A DNA stretch of 33,872 nucleotides from Sphingomonas sp. (GCF_013816785.1 NZ_JACDDV010000020.1:1-33872); one strand, 5' to 3'; shown: positions 17,430 to 26,109, numbered from the stretch's first letter. Program-made: numbers and translations. Notes: generated by a model not told the origin, from the letters alone.

Positions 17430-19178
17430 ATGAATAAATCGGGATTTTTGCTGGCGGCCGCGGCCGTTGCGCTTACCGCCGCGGCACTTGCGGGATGCAA
17501 GGTTTCGACCGCGCCGGACAATGGCCAGGCCGCTGAAGCCGCCGGGCCCGCGTCGTCCGAGTGGAAATCGTTCGTCAACAGCTACATCGACACCACTTTC
17601 AAGGCCGCTCCGCAGTTCGGCGCGGTCTCCGGGCGGCATGAATTCGACGGCAAGCTGCCCGACTGGAGCCAGGCCGGGATCGACGTCGAAAAGATGCGGC
17701 TACGCGGCGCGATCGACGCTGCGGGCAAGTTCACTGACGACAAGTTGGGGAAGACCGAGCGGTTCGAACGCGACTATCTGATCGCGCAGGCGCGCGGCGC
17801 GCTGTTCTGGATGGACACCGCCGATCAGCCTCACACCAACCCCGCCTATTATGCCAATTCGCTCGACCCGTCGGTCTATGTCGTGGTGCCTTACGCCCCG
17901 CCGCCGGTCCGGATGAAGGCCTATACCGCCTATCTGAAGGCGATCCCCGGCGCGGCGCAGGCCATCCGCGCCAACATCCGCTCGCCGATGCCGTTGAGCT
18001 TCGTCAACTATGCCAAGAGCGCGTTCGGCGGATATGCCGAATATTACCCGGGCGACGGGCTGAAGGCGTTCGCCGGAGTCGGGTCGGACGTCGAGCAGGC
18101 CGACCTCAAATCCGCCTCGACCGAGGCGGCGGCGGCGATGAAGGGGCTGGCCGACTGGGCCGAATCGCAGCGCGCCGGCGCCGGGACCAACTTCGCGCTC
18201 GGGGCGGCCAAGTTCCAGCAGATGCTCCACGATACCGAATTGGTCGACACGCCGATCGCCGAGCTGCAACGGATCGGGCAAGCGGATTTGAAGTCCAACC
18301 AGGATCTGCTCCGCGCGGCGTGCGGCCGGTTTGCGGCTGGCGCCACTATCCCGGCCTGCGTCGACAAGATGAACATCAACAAGCCGGCGGGCGGCGCGGT
18401 CGCCGCGGCCCGATTGCAGTTGGCGGAGCTCAAGCAATTCGTTGCCGACAAGGACATCGTCACCATCCCCGGAACCGAAGAGGCCAAGGTCGAGGAAGCG
18501 CCGCCCTACAACCGGCAGAATTTTGCCTACATCAACATCCCCGGGCCGTATGAGAAGAACCTGCCGTCGGTCTATTACATCGCCCCGCCGGATCCGACCT
18601 GGACCAAGGCGGTGCAAGACGGGTTCGTGCCGGGCAAGGCCGATTTGTTGTTCACTTCGGCCCATGAAGTGTGGCCGGGCCACTTCCTCAATTTCCTCCA
18701 CGCCAACCGCTCGCCGTTTCTGTTCGGGCGGGTGTTCGTCGGCTACGCCTTCGCCGAAGGGTGGGCGCATTACACCGAGGAGATGATGCGCGTGAAGGGC
18801 GTCGGCGGCGGTACCGACGAGACAATGATCGGGCAATTGTCCAATGCCCTACTGCGCGATTGCCGCTTTTTGAGCGCGATCGGCATGCATTCGGGGACGA
18901 TGACCCAGGATCAAAGCTACACCATGTTCCGCGATCAATGTTTCCAGGACGAGGGTAACGCCAAACAGCAGGCGGCGCGCGGCACTTACGACCCGGCCTA
19001 TCTCAACTACACCATGGGCAAGCTGATGATCCGCAAGCTTCGCGACGACTGGGTCGCGACGCGTGGTGGGGAGAAGGCGTGGAAAGGCTTCCACGACCAG
19101 TTCCTGAGCTACGGCGGCCCGCCGATCCCACTGGTCCGCCAGCAGATGCTGGGCGGCGAAGCAAAGGCGGTGTTCTAA
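17430..19178 (+). CDS. DUF885 family lipoprotein, putative metallopeptidase
   Basis: 582 residues. The signal peptide ends in a lipobox LAGC with C23 as the lipidated residue, so the protein is anchored to a membrane facing the periplasm. DUF885 proteins carry a zincin-like motif, seen here as TSAHEVWPGHFLNFL followed by EGWAHYTEEMM, with the two histidines and two glutamates expected for a metal site. Peptidase activity is probable but the substrate is not known. An ATG at 17430 with GGAG nine bases upstream is chosen over a TTG two codons earlier. It is divergent from the MFS-cysK operon. Its stop interlocks with the hydrolase remnant on the other strand. Confidence 0.9.
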   Translation: MNKSGFLLAAAAVALTAAALAGCKVSTAPDNGQAAEAAGPASSEWKSFVNSYIDTTFKAAPQFGAVSGRHEFDGKLPDWSQAGIDVEKMRLRGAIDAAGKFTDDKLGKTERFERDYLIAQARGALFWMDTADQPHTNPAYYANSLDPSVYVVVPYAPPPVRMKAYTAYLKAIPGAAQAIRANIRSPMPLSFVNYAKSAFGGYAEYYPGDGLKAFAGVGSDVEQADLKSASTEAAAAMKGLADWAESQRAGAGTNFALGAAKFQQMLHDTELVDTPIAELQRIGQADLKSNQDLLRAACGRFAAGATIPACVDKMNINKPAGGAVAAARLQLAELKQFVADKDIVTIPGTEEAKVEEAPPYNRQNFAYINIPGPYEKNLPSVYYIAPPDPTWTKAVQDGFVPGKADLLFTSAHEVWPGHFLNFLHANRSPFLFGRVFVGYAFAEGWAHYTEEMMRVKGVGGGTDETMIGQLSNALLRDCRFLSAIGMHSGTMTQDQSYTMFRDQCFQDEGNAKQQAARGTYDPAYLNYTMGKLMIRKLRDDWVATRGGEKAWKGFHDQFLSYGGPPIPLVRQQMLGGEAKAVF

Positions 19179-19600
19179 GAACGGCTAACACTGGTCCAAG
19201 CGGGTCTGACTAGTTGCGGCATCGGGATGGCGCTGCGTTGTTCGCTGCCGCTGGTGACATTCGCGGTAAGGAATTCGCTGACGTCCTTGATCAGTCGTTC
19301 CTTGTCGGTCGCGAACAAGCGGTGGGCCGAGCCGTCATATTCGATCAGCCTGGCGCCCTCGATCGCTTTGGCGGACTCGCGGCCGGTGGCGTCGATCGGG
19401 ACCGTCTTGTCGGCGGTGCCGTAGATGACCAACGTCGGTACGTTGAAGCTGGCGAGGTCGGGCCGGAAATCGGTCATCGCAAACGCCTGAGCAGCGCCAA
19501 GTGTCGGGCGAAGGCCGGCCAACAACGCCTGGCGCTGGAAATCGCCAAGGACCGCCCGGCAAATCGCTCCGTCGCCGGACCATCGATCGGGGCCGGCGCT
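19175..19600 (-). pseudogene. 3' remnant of an alpha/beta hydrolase (chloroperoxidase-like)
   Basis: The minus strand encodes about 135 residues matching the C-terminal part of non-haem chloroperoxidase-type alpha/beta hydrolases: ALLAGLRPTLGAAQAFAMTDF, then FRPDLASFNVPTLVIYGTADKTVPI with the catalytic aspartate region, and YDGSAHRLF with the catalytic histidine. Upstream the frame meets a TAA near 19610, and the adjoining DNA is the start of the divergent methyltransferase, so the lid, the nucleophile elbow (GxSxG) and the whole N-terminal half are missing. No ATG with a ribosome binding site fits a complete protein. I read it as a decayed gene. An expressed truncated form from a TTG near 19525 cannot be excluded but would lack the nucleophile. 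Confidence 0.75.
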
Positions 19601-19671
19601 TGAGCGGTGTTACGCTTCGCATTAGGGAGCGCGTCCGGCGCGGGTTCTGCGTCTGTCATGAAGTGTGTCAT

Positions 19672-20409
19672 TTGTCGAAGCTAGCCGAACAAAATTATCT
19701 CGCGGCCATCGGAGAGGCCGGCAAGGACCATGTCCTGGCCAAGCCATTCGAAGATCCCGGATGCGGTTCGAACCTGGCGTCGATCGGGACGATTATGACG
19801 CTCCTCCCCGAACCGCCGGGACGGATCCTCGACATGGGGTGCGGCGGCGCCTGGACCAGCATCTTCTTCGCCAAGCGCGGCTATGAAGTGGTAGGGCAGG
19901 ATATCAGTCAGGACATGATCGATCTCGCCAGGCAGAATCAGGCGCAGCAATATGTCGATGAACGGCTGTCGTTCGTGTGTCGCGATTATGAGGAAACCGA
20001 CGCTCATGAAGAGTTCGACGCGGTGGTGTTCTTCGATTGCCTTCATCACGCCGACGACGAGCGCGCCGCGCTGGCAAGCGCCTATCGGGCGTTGAAGCCC
20101 GGTGGCGTGGTTATCACCCACGAGCCTGGCGAAGGTCATTCGATCGCACCCGGGTCGATCGAGGCGATGGAGCTATACGGTGTGTCGGAACGCGACATGC
20201 CGCCGCACCTCATCATTGGCCACGGCAAGGACATCGGCTTTAAAAAGAGCCGCATCTACCCGATGCAGGACGCGCTGCTGGATATCTTATATCGCCAGCC
20301 AATTCCGCCCCGCTACAGCAAGGCGGGCCGATGGCGCGCGAAATGGGTGCTCGATGCTGCCTTCCGTCCGTCGGATCGGTTCAGTGCGATCGTCGTAATG
20401 ACCAAATAG
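19672..20409 (+). CDS. Class I SAM-dependent methyltransferase, TTG start
   Basis: 245 residues if started at the TTG at 19672, giving MSKLAEQNYLAAIGEAGKDH, which looks like the family N-terminus; a GTG three codons earlier is the alternative. SAM motif I is ILDMGCGGAWTS (52-63), the acidic end of strand 2 is VVGQDIS, and later motifs are DAVVFFDCLHHADDE and LKPGGVVITHEPGEGHS. The frame continues upstream without family similarity into the hydrolase remnant. There is no clear Shine-Dalgarno and no ATG in the right place, so this end may have been rebuilt by the deletion that destroyed the hydrolase. The acceptor is unknown; the style (HEPGEGHS) is common beside polysaccharide or glycan genes, but none are here. 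Confidence 0.85.
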   Translation: MSKLAEQNYLAAIGEAGKDHVLAKPFEDPGCGSNLASIGTIMTLLPEPPGRILDMGCGGAWTSIFFAKRGYEVVGQDISQDMIDLARQNQAQQYVDERLSFVCRDYEETDAHEEFDAVVFFDCLHHADDERAALASAYRALKPGGVVITHEPGEGHSIAPGSIEAMELYGVSERDMPPHLIIGHGKDIGFKKSRIYPMQDALLDILYRQPIPPRYSKAGRWRAKWVLDAAFRPSDRFSAIVVMTK

Positions 20410-20476
20410 AGAAGCTCGCGCGTCGGCCGTGCTGCGCTTTCCACCAGCGCCTTCGCCGGATAGAGCTTTATCCGCG

Positions 20477-21841
20477 ATGGCAAAACTGAAATCCCGATAC
20501 GTGTGCCAGGCCTGCGGGTCGGAGCAGCACCGCTGGCAGGGCCAATGCCCCGATTGCGCCGAATGGAACACGCTGGTCCAGGAGGGCGCGGCGGCGACGG
20601 TCTTTTCGGCGAAGCACAATTTGCAGGGCGGGGGTCGGGCGATCGAGCTGGTCGGCTTGAACGCGGCGGTGGCGCTGCCCGACCGGCTGCGCAGCGGGAT
20701 CGATGAGTTCGACCGCGCGGTTGGCGGCGGAATCGTCCCTGGATCGGCGTTGCTGCTCGGCGGCGATCCGGGCATCGGCAAATCGACCCTGCTGCTCCAG
20801 GTCGCGGCGACGCTGGCGAGCGAGGGGCGGCAGGTGGTCTATGTTTCGGGCGAGGAAGCGGCCGACCAGGTCCGGTTGCGCGCGATCCGTCTGGGGCTGG
20901 GCGGGGCGCCGGTGCGGCTGGCGGCCGCGACCTCGGTGCGCGACATCTTGACCACCATCGGCAGCGGCGAGCCGCCGGCGCTGCTGGTAATCGATTCGAT
21001 CCAGACGATGCACAGCGACCTGATCGAGGGCGCGCCCGGCACCGTCAGCCAGGTCCGCGCCTCGGCGCAGGAGCTGGTGCGCTTTGCCAAGGAACGCGGC
21101 ACCGCGGTGATCCTGGTCGGCCATGTCACCAAGGACGGGACCATCGCCGGCCCGCGCGTGCTCGAGCATATGGTCGACACGGTGCTCGGCTTCGAGGGCG
21201 AGCGCAGCCACCAGTATCGTATCCTCCGCGCCGCCAAGAATCGCTTCGGCGGGACCGACGAGATCGGCGTTTTTGCGATGGAAGGCGCTGGCCTCAAGCA
21301 GGTGCCCAACCCGTCGGTGCTGTTCCTCACGCAACGCGGCGAGGCGGTCAGCGGGACCAGCGTGTTCCCGGCGCTGGAAGGAACGCGACCGGTGCTGGTC
21401 GAGATACAGGCGCTGGTCGTGCGGCTGGCGAGCGGGGCGACGCCGCGGCGAGCGGCGGTCGGCTGGGACTCGGGGCGGTTGGCGATGATATTGGCGGTGC
21501 TCGAAGCGCGATGCGGGCTGAGCTTCGCCACGGCGGAAGTTTATCTCAATGTCGCCGGCGGCTACCGTCTGACCGATCCGGCGGCCGACTTGGCGGTGGC
21601 CGCGGCGCTGGTGTCGGCGCTTGCCGAGCGACCAGTGCCGCAGGAAGCGGTGATCATGGGCGAGATCGCGCTGTCGGGCGAAGTGCGCCCAGTCGCGCAT
21701 GCCGCGCTGAGGCTCAAGGAATCGTCCAAGCTCGGCTTCGAGCGCGGTTGGGTACCGGCGGGAAGCGAAGGCCCCGGCGGCATAGCGCTGACCCGATTTG
21801 CTCGGCTTGGTGAACTGGTCGACCAGCTGCTCGGCCGCTAA
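20477..21841 (+). CDS. radA: DNA repair protein RadA (Sms)
   Basis: 454 residues, normal length. RadA is a RecA-like hexameric helicase acting on branched recombination intermediates. The N-terminal C4 zinc finger uses C10, C13, C24 and C27 (CQACG and CPDC). Walker A is GGDPGIGKST (95-104), followed by LLVIDSIQTM (Walker B), the RadA-specific KNRFG motif, and a Lon-like C-terminal domain (RRAAVGWDSGRLAMILAVLE, EIALSGEVRPV). The ATG at 20477 gives MAKLKSRYVC; an upstream in-frame extension has no similarity. It begins 67 bases after the methyltransferase and is followed by cvpA. Confidence 0.97.
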   Translation: MAKLKSRYVCQACGSEQHRWQGQCPDCAEWNTLVQEGAAATVFSAKHNLQGGGRAIELVGLNAAVALPDRLRSGIDEFDRAVGGGIVPGSALLLGGDPGIGKSTLLLQVAATLASEGRQVVYVSGEEAADQVRLRAIRLGLGGAPVRLAAATSVRDILTTIGSGEPPALLVIDSIQTMHSDLIEGAPGTVSQVRASAQELVRFAKERGTAVILVGHVTKDGTIAGPRVLEHMVDTVLGFEGERSHQYRILRAAKNRFGGTDEIGVFAMEGAGLKQVPNPSVLFLTQRGEAVSGTSVFPALEGTRPVLVEIQALVVRLASGATPRRAAVGWDSGRLAMILAVLEARCGLSFATAEVYLNVAGGYRLTDPAADLAVAAALVSALAERPVPQEAVIMGEIALSGEVRPVAHAALRLKESSKLGFERGWVPAGSEGPGGIALTRFARLGELVDQLLGR

Positions 21842-21883
21842 GGGCTGGCGCGGGACCTAACGGGACGCTAGCCGAAGCCCACC

Positions 21884-22393
21884 ATGACCGCGCTCGACAT
21901 CTTCGTTATCCTGCTGCTCGGCGGCGCCGCGCTGGTCGGGTTCGTGCGCGGGTTCACCCATGAAGTGCTGGCTCTGCTCGCCTGGGTCGCGGGTATCGCG
22001 GTCTTGAAGCTGTTCCACGCGCCGCTGCAAGAGCGGCTGGCCGGCCCGGTCGGGACCGAGACTGGCGCTTCGGCGGTGGCCTTCGCATTGCTGTTTCTGC
22101 CGACTTACATCGGGGTCAAGCTGTTCGCCCGTGCGGTCGGCGGCAAGGCGCGGCGATCGGTGCTGGGGCCGATCGACCGGCTACTCGGCGGCGGTTTCGG
22201 AATGCTCAAGGGGCTGATCGGCGCGACCCTGTTCTTCCTGATCGCCAATCTTGCCACCGACATGGTCTACGGCACCGACGCCGACCGGCCCGAATGGATG
22301 ACCAGCAGCCGCACCTATCCGCTGCTCAACGCCGCCGGGCGCGCGGTGGTCGACTGGGTCGAGACACGGCGGCATCCCGGGGTCGCCCTGTGA
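21884..22393 (+). CDS. cvpA: CvpA family membrane protein
   Basis: 169 residues with four hydrophobic helices. The start TALDIFVILLLGGAALVGFVRGFTHEVLALLAW is the CvpA signature, with LGPIDRLLGGGFGMLKGL further on. E. coli CvpA is required for colicin V production, but the general role is envelope-related and poorly defined. Located after radA as in many proteobacteria, but followed by cysS rather than purF. The final CTGTGA gives the cysS GTG start, so the two are translationally coupled. Confidence 0.9.
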   Translation: MTALDIFVILLLGGAALVGFVRGFTHEVLALLAWVAGIAVLKLFHAPLQERLAGPVGTETGASAVAFALLFLPTYIGVKLFARAVGGKARRSVLGPIDRLLGGGFGMLKGLIGATLFFLIANLATDMVYGTDADRPEWMTSSRTYPLLNAAGRAVVDWVETRRHPGVAL

Positions 22394-23781
22394 TCCGCCT
22401 CTACGACACGATGGCGCGGGAGAAGCGCGAGTTCGTCCCGGCCGACCACAAGCGCATCACCATGTATGTCTGCGGACCGACGGTCTATGGCCGAGCGCAC
22501 ATCGGCAATGCCCGCCCGGCGGTGGTGTTCGACACGCTCCGGCGCTTGCTCGAGCATCAATTTCCGGACTGCGAGGTAATCTACGCCCGCAACGTTACCG
22601 ACGTTGATGACAAGATTATCGCCTCGGCCGCCGAGGAAGGCGTCGACCCGTCGGTAATCACCGAGCGCTACGAGCGCTTCTACCTCGAAGACATGGGCGC
22701 GCTGGGCGTCGTCCCGCCGACGATCGCGCCGCACGCCACCGAGGAAATCCCCGCGATGGTGGCGATGATCGGCGAGCTGATCGCCAAAAATCATGCCTAT
22801 GAGGCCGAGGGGCATGTCCTCTTCTCGGTCGCGTCGGACGCGGACTATGGCGCGTTAAGCCGCCGCGACCGCGAGGCGATGATCGCCGGGGCTCGCGTGG
22901 AGGTCGCGCCGTACAAGCGCGATCCCGCAGACTTCGTGCTGTGGAAGCCGAGCGAGCGCGGCGTGATCGGTTGGGACAGCCCGTGGGGGCGGGGTCGCCC
23001 CGGCTGGCACATCGAATGCTCGGCAATGATCCGCGCCCATCTGGGCGAGACGATCGACATTCACGGCGGCGGCCTCGACCTGATCTTTCCGCACCATGAG
23101 AATGAAATCGCGCAAAGCCGCTGCGCGCATGGCGGCAAGCCGCTGGCCAACTACTGGGTCCACAACGGCTTCGTCGACATGGGCGCGGAGAAAATGTCGA
23201 AGAGCCTGGGCAATGTCGTGACGATCGATCAGTTGCTCGGGGCGGGGCATAAAGGCGAAGTGCTTCGGCTGGCGCTCCTTAGCGCGCATTATCGCTCCCC
23301 GCTGCCATGGACCGCCGGGCGCATTTCCAGCTCAGCTCAGTCGTTCGAAGTTTGGAAGCGCAGATTCGGTGACGCGTTCGGTAACAATCACGAAGCGAAC
23401 GAGGCGGTTGCTCATCCTTCCTCGGCGGATGCGTCGGCTATCGATGGGCTGCGTGATGACCTTAATGTAGCGGAATTCTTTAAGGCTATTCACCGGTTGG
23501 CCGACGAAGCAACACATGGCCAATCCGCAATCGCGAGGGCCGATGCGGCTCGCGCGCTGGATTCAAGTTTGCGCCTGATCGGCATCGAAGTTGGCAAGGC
23601 GTATCTCGCGACCTTCGAGGACGTCCTCGATGAGCTATTGATTGATCAGAGAATTGCCGATCGCGTCGCGGCCAAAAGCAACCGCGACTTCGCGACCGCG
23701 GACCGGATCCGCGACGAGCTCAAGGCCGAAGGCGTGCTGCTTGAAGACGGACCGTCGGGAACGACTTGGCGGCGGGCGTGA
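22390..23781 (+). CDS. cysS: Cysteinyl-tRNA synthetase
   Basis: 463 residues. Charges tRNA-Cys. The class I signature HIGN is at 37-40 (TVYGRAHIGN), KMSKS is present in EKMSKSLGNVV, and the zinc/cysteine pocket shows C28 (YVCGPTVYG), the cysteine of HIECSAM and HH in PHHENEIAQS. The DALR domain and C-terminal helices complete the protein. Start: a GTG at 22390 overlapping the cvpA stop (GTGA) gives VIRLYDTMAREK, the family start; an in-frame extension upstream lies inside cvpA. The part from about 23330 to 23660 uses many more A/T-ending codons than the rest. Confidence 0.96.
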   Translation: MIRLYDTMAREKREFVPADHKRITMYVCGPTVYGRAHIGNARPAVVFDTLRRLLEHQFPDCEVIYARNVTDVDDKIIASAAEEGVDPSVITERYERFYLEDMGALGVVPPTIAPHATEEIPAMVAMIGELIAKNHAYEAEGHVLFSVASDADYGALSRRDREAMIAGARVEVAPYKRDPADFVLWKPSERGVIGWDSPWGRGRPGWHIECSAMIRAHLGETIDIHGGGLDLIFPHHENEIAQSRCAHGGKPLANYWVHNGFVDMGAEKMSKSLGNVVTIDQLLGAGHKGEVLRLALLSAHYRSPLPWTAGRISSSAQSFEVWKRRFGDAFGNNHEANEAVAHPSSADASAIDGLRDDLNVAEFFKAIHRLADEATHGQSAIARADAARALDSSLRLIGIEVGKAYLATFEDVLDELLIDQRIADRVAAKSNRDFATADRIRDELKAEGVLLEDGPSGTTWRRA

Positions 23782-23782
23782 A

Positions 23783-23891
23783 AGCCCTCCCCCTTGATGG
23801 GGGAGGGTTGGGTGGGGGTGAGGCTTCCGCCCGTGCCGCACTTCGTAGAACATCACCCCACCCCAACCCCTCCCCATCGAGGGGAGGGGCT
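23783..23891. repeat. Large nested inverted repeat after cysS
   Basis: Left part 23783-23821 contains AGCCCTCCCCCTTGATGGGG and GGGTTGGGTGGGGGTGA. Right part 23851-23891 contains CATCACCCCACCCCAACCCC and TCCCCATCGAGGGGAGGGGC. Each part has its own small hairpin, and the two parts pair with each other over nearly their whole length around a 29-base centre. It is probably a dispersed sphingomonad intergenic repeat and may terminate cysS transcription. The GGGGAGGGG of the right end lies 7 bases before the next start codon and could serve as its ribosome binding site. Confidence 0.85.
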
Positions 23892-23896
23892 TCTAT

Positions 23897-24325
23897 ATGA
23901 CGTCCATGAGCGCACCGCTTTATACTCGCGACATCCTGCGCTTGGCTTCGGCGATCCCGTTCTTGGTGCGGTTCGAGGAAGTGGACGGGGTCGAGCGGCG
24001 GTCGCCGACGTGCGGAAGCAGGGTGCGGGCGGCCGTTGAACTTGATGCGGCAGGCCGCGTCGCTTCGTTGTCCCAGGCCGTCGAAGCCTGTGCGTTCGGC
24101 CAGGCCTCCGCCTCCCTGATGGGCGCCCACGCTATCGGTAAGGACGCGGGGGAAGCGCGCATCGCCGTTTGGGGCGTTCAGGCATGGCTCGGTGGCGACG
24201 ATACGGCGGTGACCGCCTGGCCTGGCCTTGCCGCGCTAGAACCGGCGCGGTCGCGGATGGGCCGGCACGGCGCGATCCTGCTCCCGTTCCATGCGCTGCT
24301 CGCCGCGATCGAAGCTGCGGCATGA
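23897..24325 (+). CDS. IscU/NifU-like iron-sulfur scaffold-type protein
   Basis: 142 residues from an ATG at 23897; an ATG three codons later (MSAPLYTRDIL) is equally possible. The fold signature is that of IscU-like proteins: LYTRDILRLASAIP at the start, SPTCGS (first ligand cysteine) and EACAFGQASASL (second). The third cysteine of true scaffolds, expected in the C-terminal helix, is absent; RHGAILLPFHALLAAI occupies that place. Related sphingomonad proteins are annotated as iron-sulfur cluster scaffold proteins, but with two cysteines a classical scaffold role is unproven. It is coupled to the antiporter gene by an ATGA overlap. Confidence 0.75.
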   Translation: MTSMSAPLYTRDILRLASAIPFLVRFEEVDGVERRSPTCGSRVRAAVELDAAGRVASLSQAVEACAFGQASASLMGAHAIGKDAGEARIAVWGVQAWLGGDDTAVTAWPGLAALEPARSRMGRHGAILLPFHALLAAIEAAA

Positions 24326-26109
24326 CCTCCGCCGCGGAGACCGCCGAGGCGACCAGCGCTCTGCTCGAAGGCGCGGCGATCATGCTCGGCACCGGGCTGG
24401 TTTCGGTCATGCTGTTCCGCAAGCTCAAGCTCGGCGCGACGCTGGGGTACATCGTCGGCGGCGCGATCATCGGGCCGCAACTGCTCGGGCTCATTGCCAA
24501 TCCCGACGACATGGCCAGCTTTACCGAGTTCGGCATCGCGCTGCTGCTGTTCATCGTCGGGCTTGAGCTTCAGCCGAGCCGGCTGTGGCGATTACGCAAG
24601 GATATTTTCGGGCTTGGCCTGGCGCAGGTCGTGCTGTGCGGGCTAGCGCTCAGCATCTTCATCCAGTTGGCGCTCGGCATCACCCCTGAGGCCGCGCTGG
24701 CGATCGGCCTGCCACTCGGCCTGTCGTCGACCGCGCAGGTGCTGCCGATGCTGCGATCGGACGGCGACCTGAATTCGCCGCAGGGCGAGCGCGCTTTCTC
24801 GATCCTGCTGTTCCAGGACCTGTCGATCGTCCCGTTGATCACCATCGTCGCCGCTATGTCGCGGGTGCCGCCCGACCCGAGCGCGCCGGGCGGGGTGACG
24901 CTGGCGCTCTACACGATCGGCGCCGTTGGTGGGCTGGTGCTGGCGGGCAGGCTGGTTTTCAACCCGCTGTTCCGGCTGATCGGCCGGCTCGGCGAGCGCG
25001 AGTTGTTCGTCGTCGCCGGGCTGTTCACCGTGGTTGCCGCCTCGGCGCTGATGCATGTGCTCGGCCTGTCGGTCGCTCTGGGAGCATTCGTGGCGGGCGT
25101 GATGCTGGCCGAATCGCCCTACCGGCATGAGCTGGAGAGCGATGTCGAGCCGTTCCGATCGATCCTGCTCGGCCTGTTCTTCCTTTCGGTCGGCATGATG
25201 CTCGATCTCGGCACGATCGCCCAACGGCCGCTGTTCGTGATCGGAATCGCGCTCGCGGTGATCGTTGTTAAGGGGCTGATCATCGCCGGACTCGCTCGCA
25301 GCTTCGGCAACAGCTGGCCGCGCAGCGTCAGGCTCGGGCTATTGCTCAGCCAGGCCGGCGAGTTTGGGTTCGTCCTGTTTGCTCAGGCGAACGCGGCGCA
25401 ATTGATCACGCCCGAAGCGACGTCGCTGTTTGGCGCGGTAGTGACTCTGTCGATGGCCTCGACCCCGTTCCTGATGCGGTTCACCGACTGGCTCGAGCGA
25501 CGCGACGAGCGCGGCGGTGATGGTCTCGACGGGCCGGATAAATCGCCCGAGACCAGCGTGATCGTTGTCGGTTACGGCCGCTTCGGACAGACCGTCGCTC
25601 AGATGCTGATGGCCAAGGGCGTCGGCGTCACGCTGATCGACTTCGAAGCCGAGATGATCGAGACCGCCGGGGAGTTCGGAACCAAAGTCTATTATGGCGA
25701 CGGGATGCGGCTCGACTTACTGCGACTCGCGGGGGCGGAGACCGCAAGGGCGATCCTGTTCTGCAACGACAACAAGGACGACGCGCTGAGCCGCGAGGCG
25801 CTCGGCCGAGTGCTCGATGCCTTTCCGCAGGCGGCCGTGCTGGTCCGCGCTTATGACCGGCGCCACCTCATCTCTCTGAAGAGCCTCGACCTTGCCTTCG
25901 CTCAGCGCGAGATGTTCGAAAGCGCGGTGACGATGGGCCGCGCAGCATTGAAGGCCGTTGGCGTCGAAACGGCCGAGATCGATCGGGTCGAGGGGGAATA
26001 TCGGCTGCGCGACTGCGACCGGCTCGAACGGCAACGCGCGACCGGGGACTTGCACGCAGGACAGGAGAGGGCGTTCGGCCCCGACAACGCGCTTTCCGGC
26101 GAGGCCTAG
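24322..26109 (+). CDS. KefB-type monovalent cation:proton antiporter (CPA2) with RCK domain
   Basis: 595 residues. About 12 membrane helices (residues 15-395) show LGYIVGGAIIGPQLLGL, ALLLFIVGLELQPSRLW, LPLGLSSTAQVLPML and LLLSQAGEFGFVLFAQ, the CPA2 pattern of KefB/KefC potassium/proton antiporters. A cytoplasmic RCK/TrkA-N domain follows (about 410-540) with the nucleotide motif VIVVGYGRFGQTVAQML. In KefB/C this domain binds glutathione adducts; whether this protein does is not visible. The ATG at 24322 overlaps the stop of the IscU-like gene. Its TAG stop interlocks with the aroB stop. Confidence 0.92.
   Translation: MTSAAETAEATSALLEGAAIMLGTGLVSVMLFRKLKLGATLGYIVGGAIIGPQLLGLIANPDDMASFTEFGIALLLFIVGLELQPSRLWRLRKDIFGLGLAQVVLCGLALSIFIQLALGITPEAALAIGLPLGLSSTAQVLPMLRSDGDLNSPQGERAFSILLFQDLSIVPLITIVAAMSRVPPDPSAPGGVTLALYTIGAVGGLVLAGRLVFNPLFRLIGRLGERELFVVAGLFTVVAASALMHVLGLSVALGAFVAGVMLAESPYRHELESDVEPFRSILLGLFFLSVGMMLDLGTIAQRPLFVIGIALAVIVVKGLIIAGLARSFGNSWPRSVRLGLLLSQAGEFGFVLFAQANAAQLITPEATSLFGAVVTLSMASTPFLMRFTDWLERRDERGGDGLDGPDKSPETSVIVVGYGRFGQTVAQMLMAKGVGVTLIDFEAEMIETAGEFGTKVYYGDGMRLDLLRLAGAETARAILFCNDNKDDALSREALGRVLDAFPQAAVLVRAYDRRHLISLKSLDLAFAQREMFESAVTMGRAALKAVGVETAEIDRVEGEYRLRDCDRLERQRATGDLHAGQERAFGPDNALSGEA

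Noticed and set aside
17700-18836. Minus-strand open frame of 378 codons opposite the DUF885 gene
   Set aside because: Antisense shadow; the plus-strand lipoprotein has a lipobox and zincin-like motif.
19658-19684. Short frame starting MKCVICRS, like the cysteine-rich start of some methyltransferases
   Set aside because: It stops after eight codons and is not in frame with the methyltransferase; it may be chance or a frameshifted relic.
20468-21700. Minus-strand open frame of 410 codons opposite radA
   Set aside because: Antisense shadow with Arg/Gln-rich, low-complexity translation; radA is complete with all motifs.
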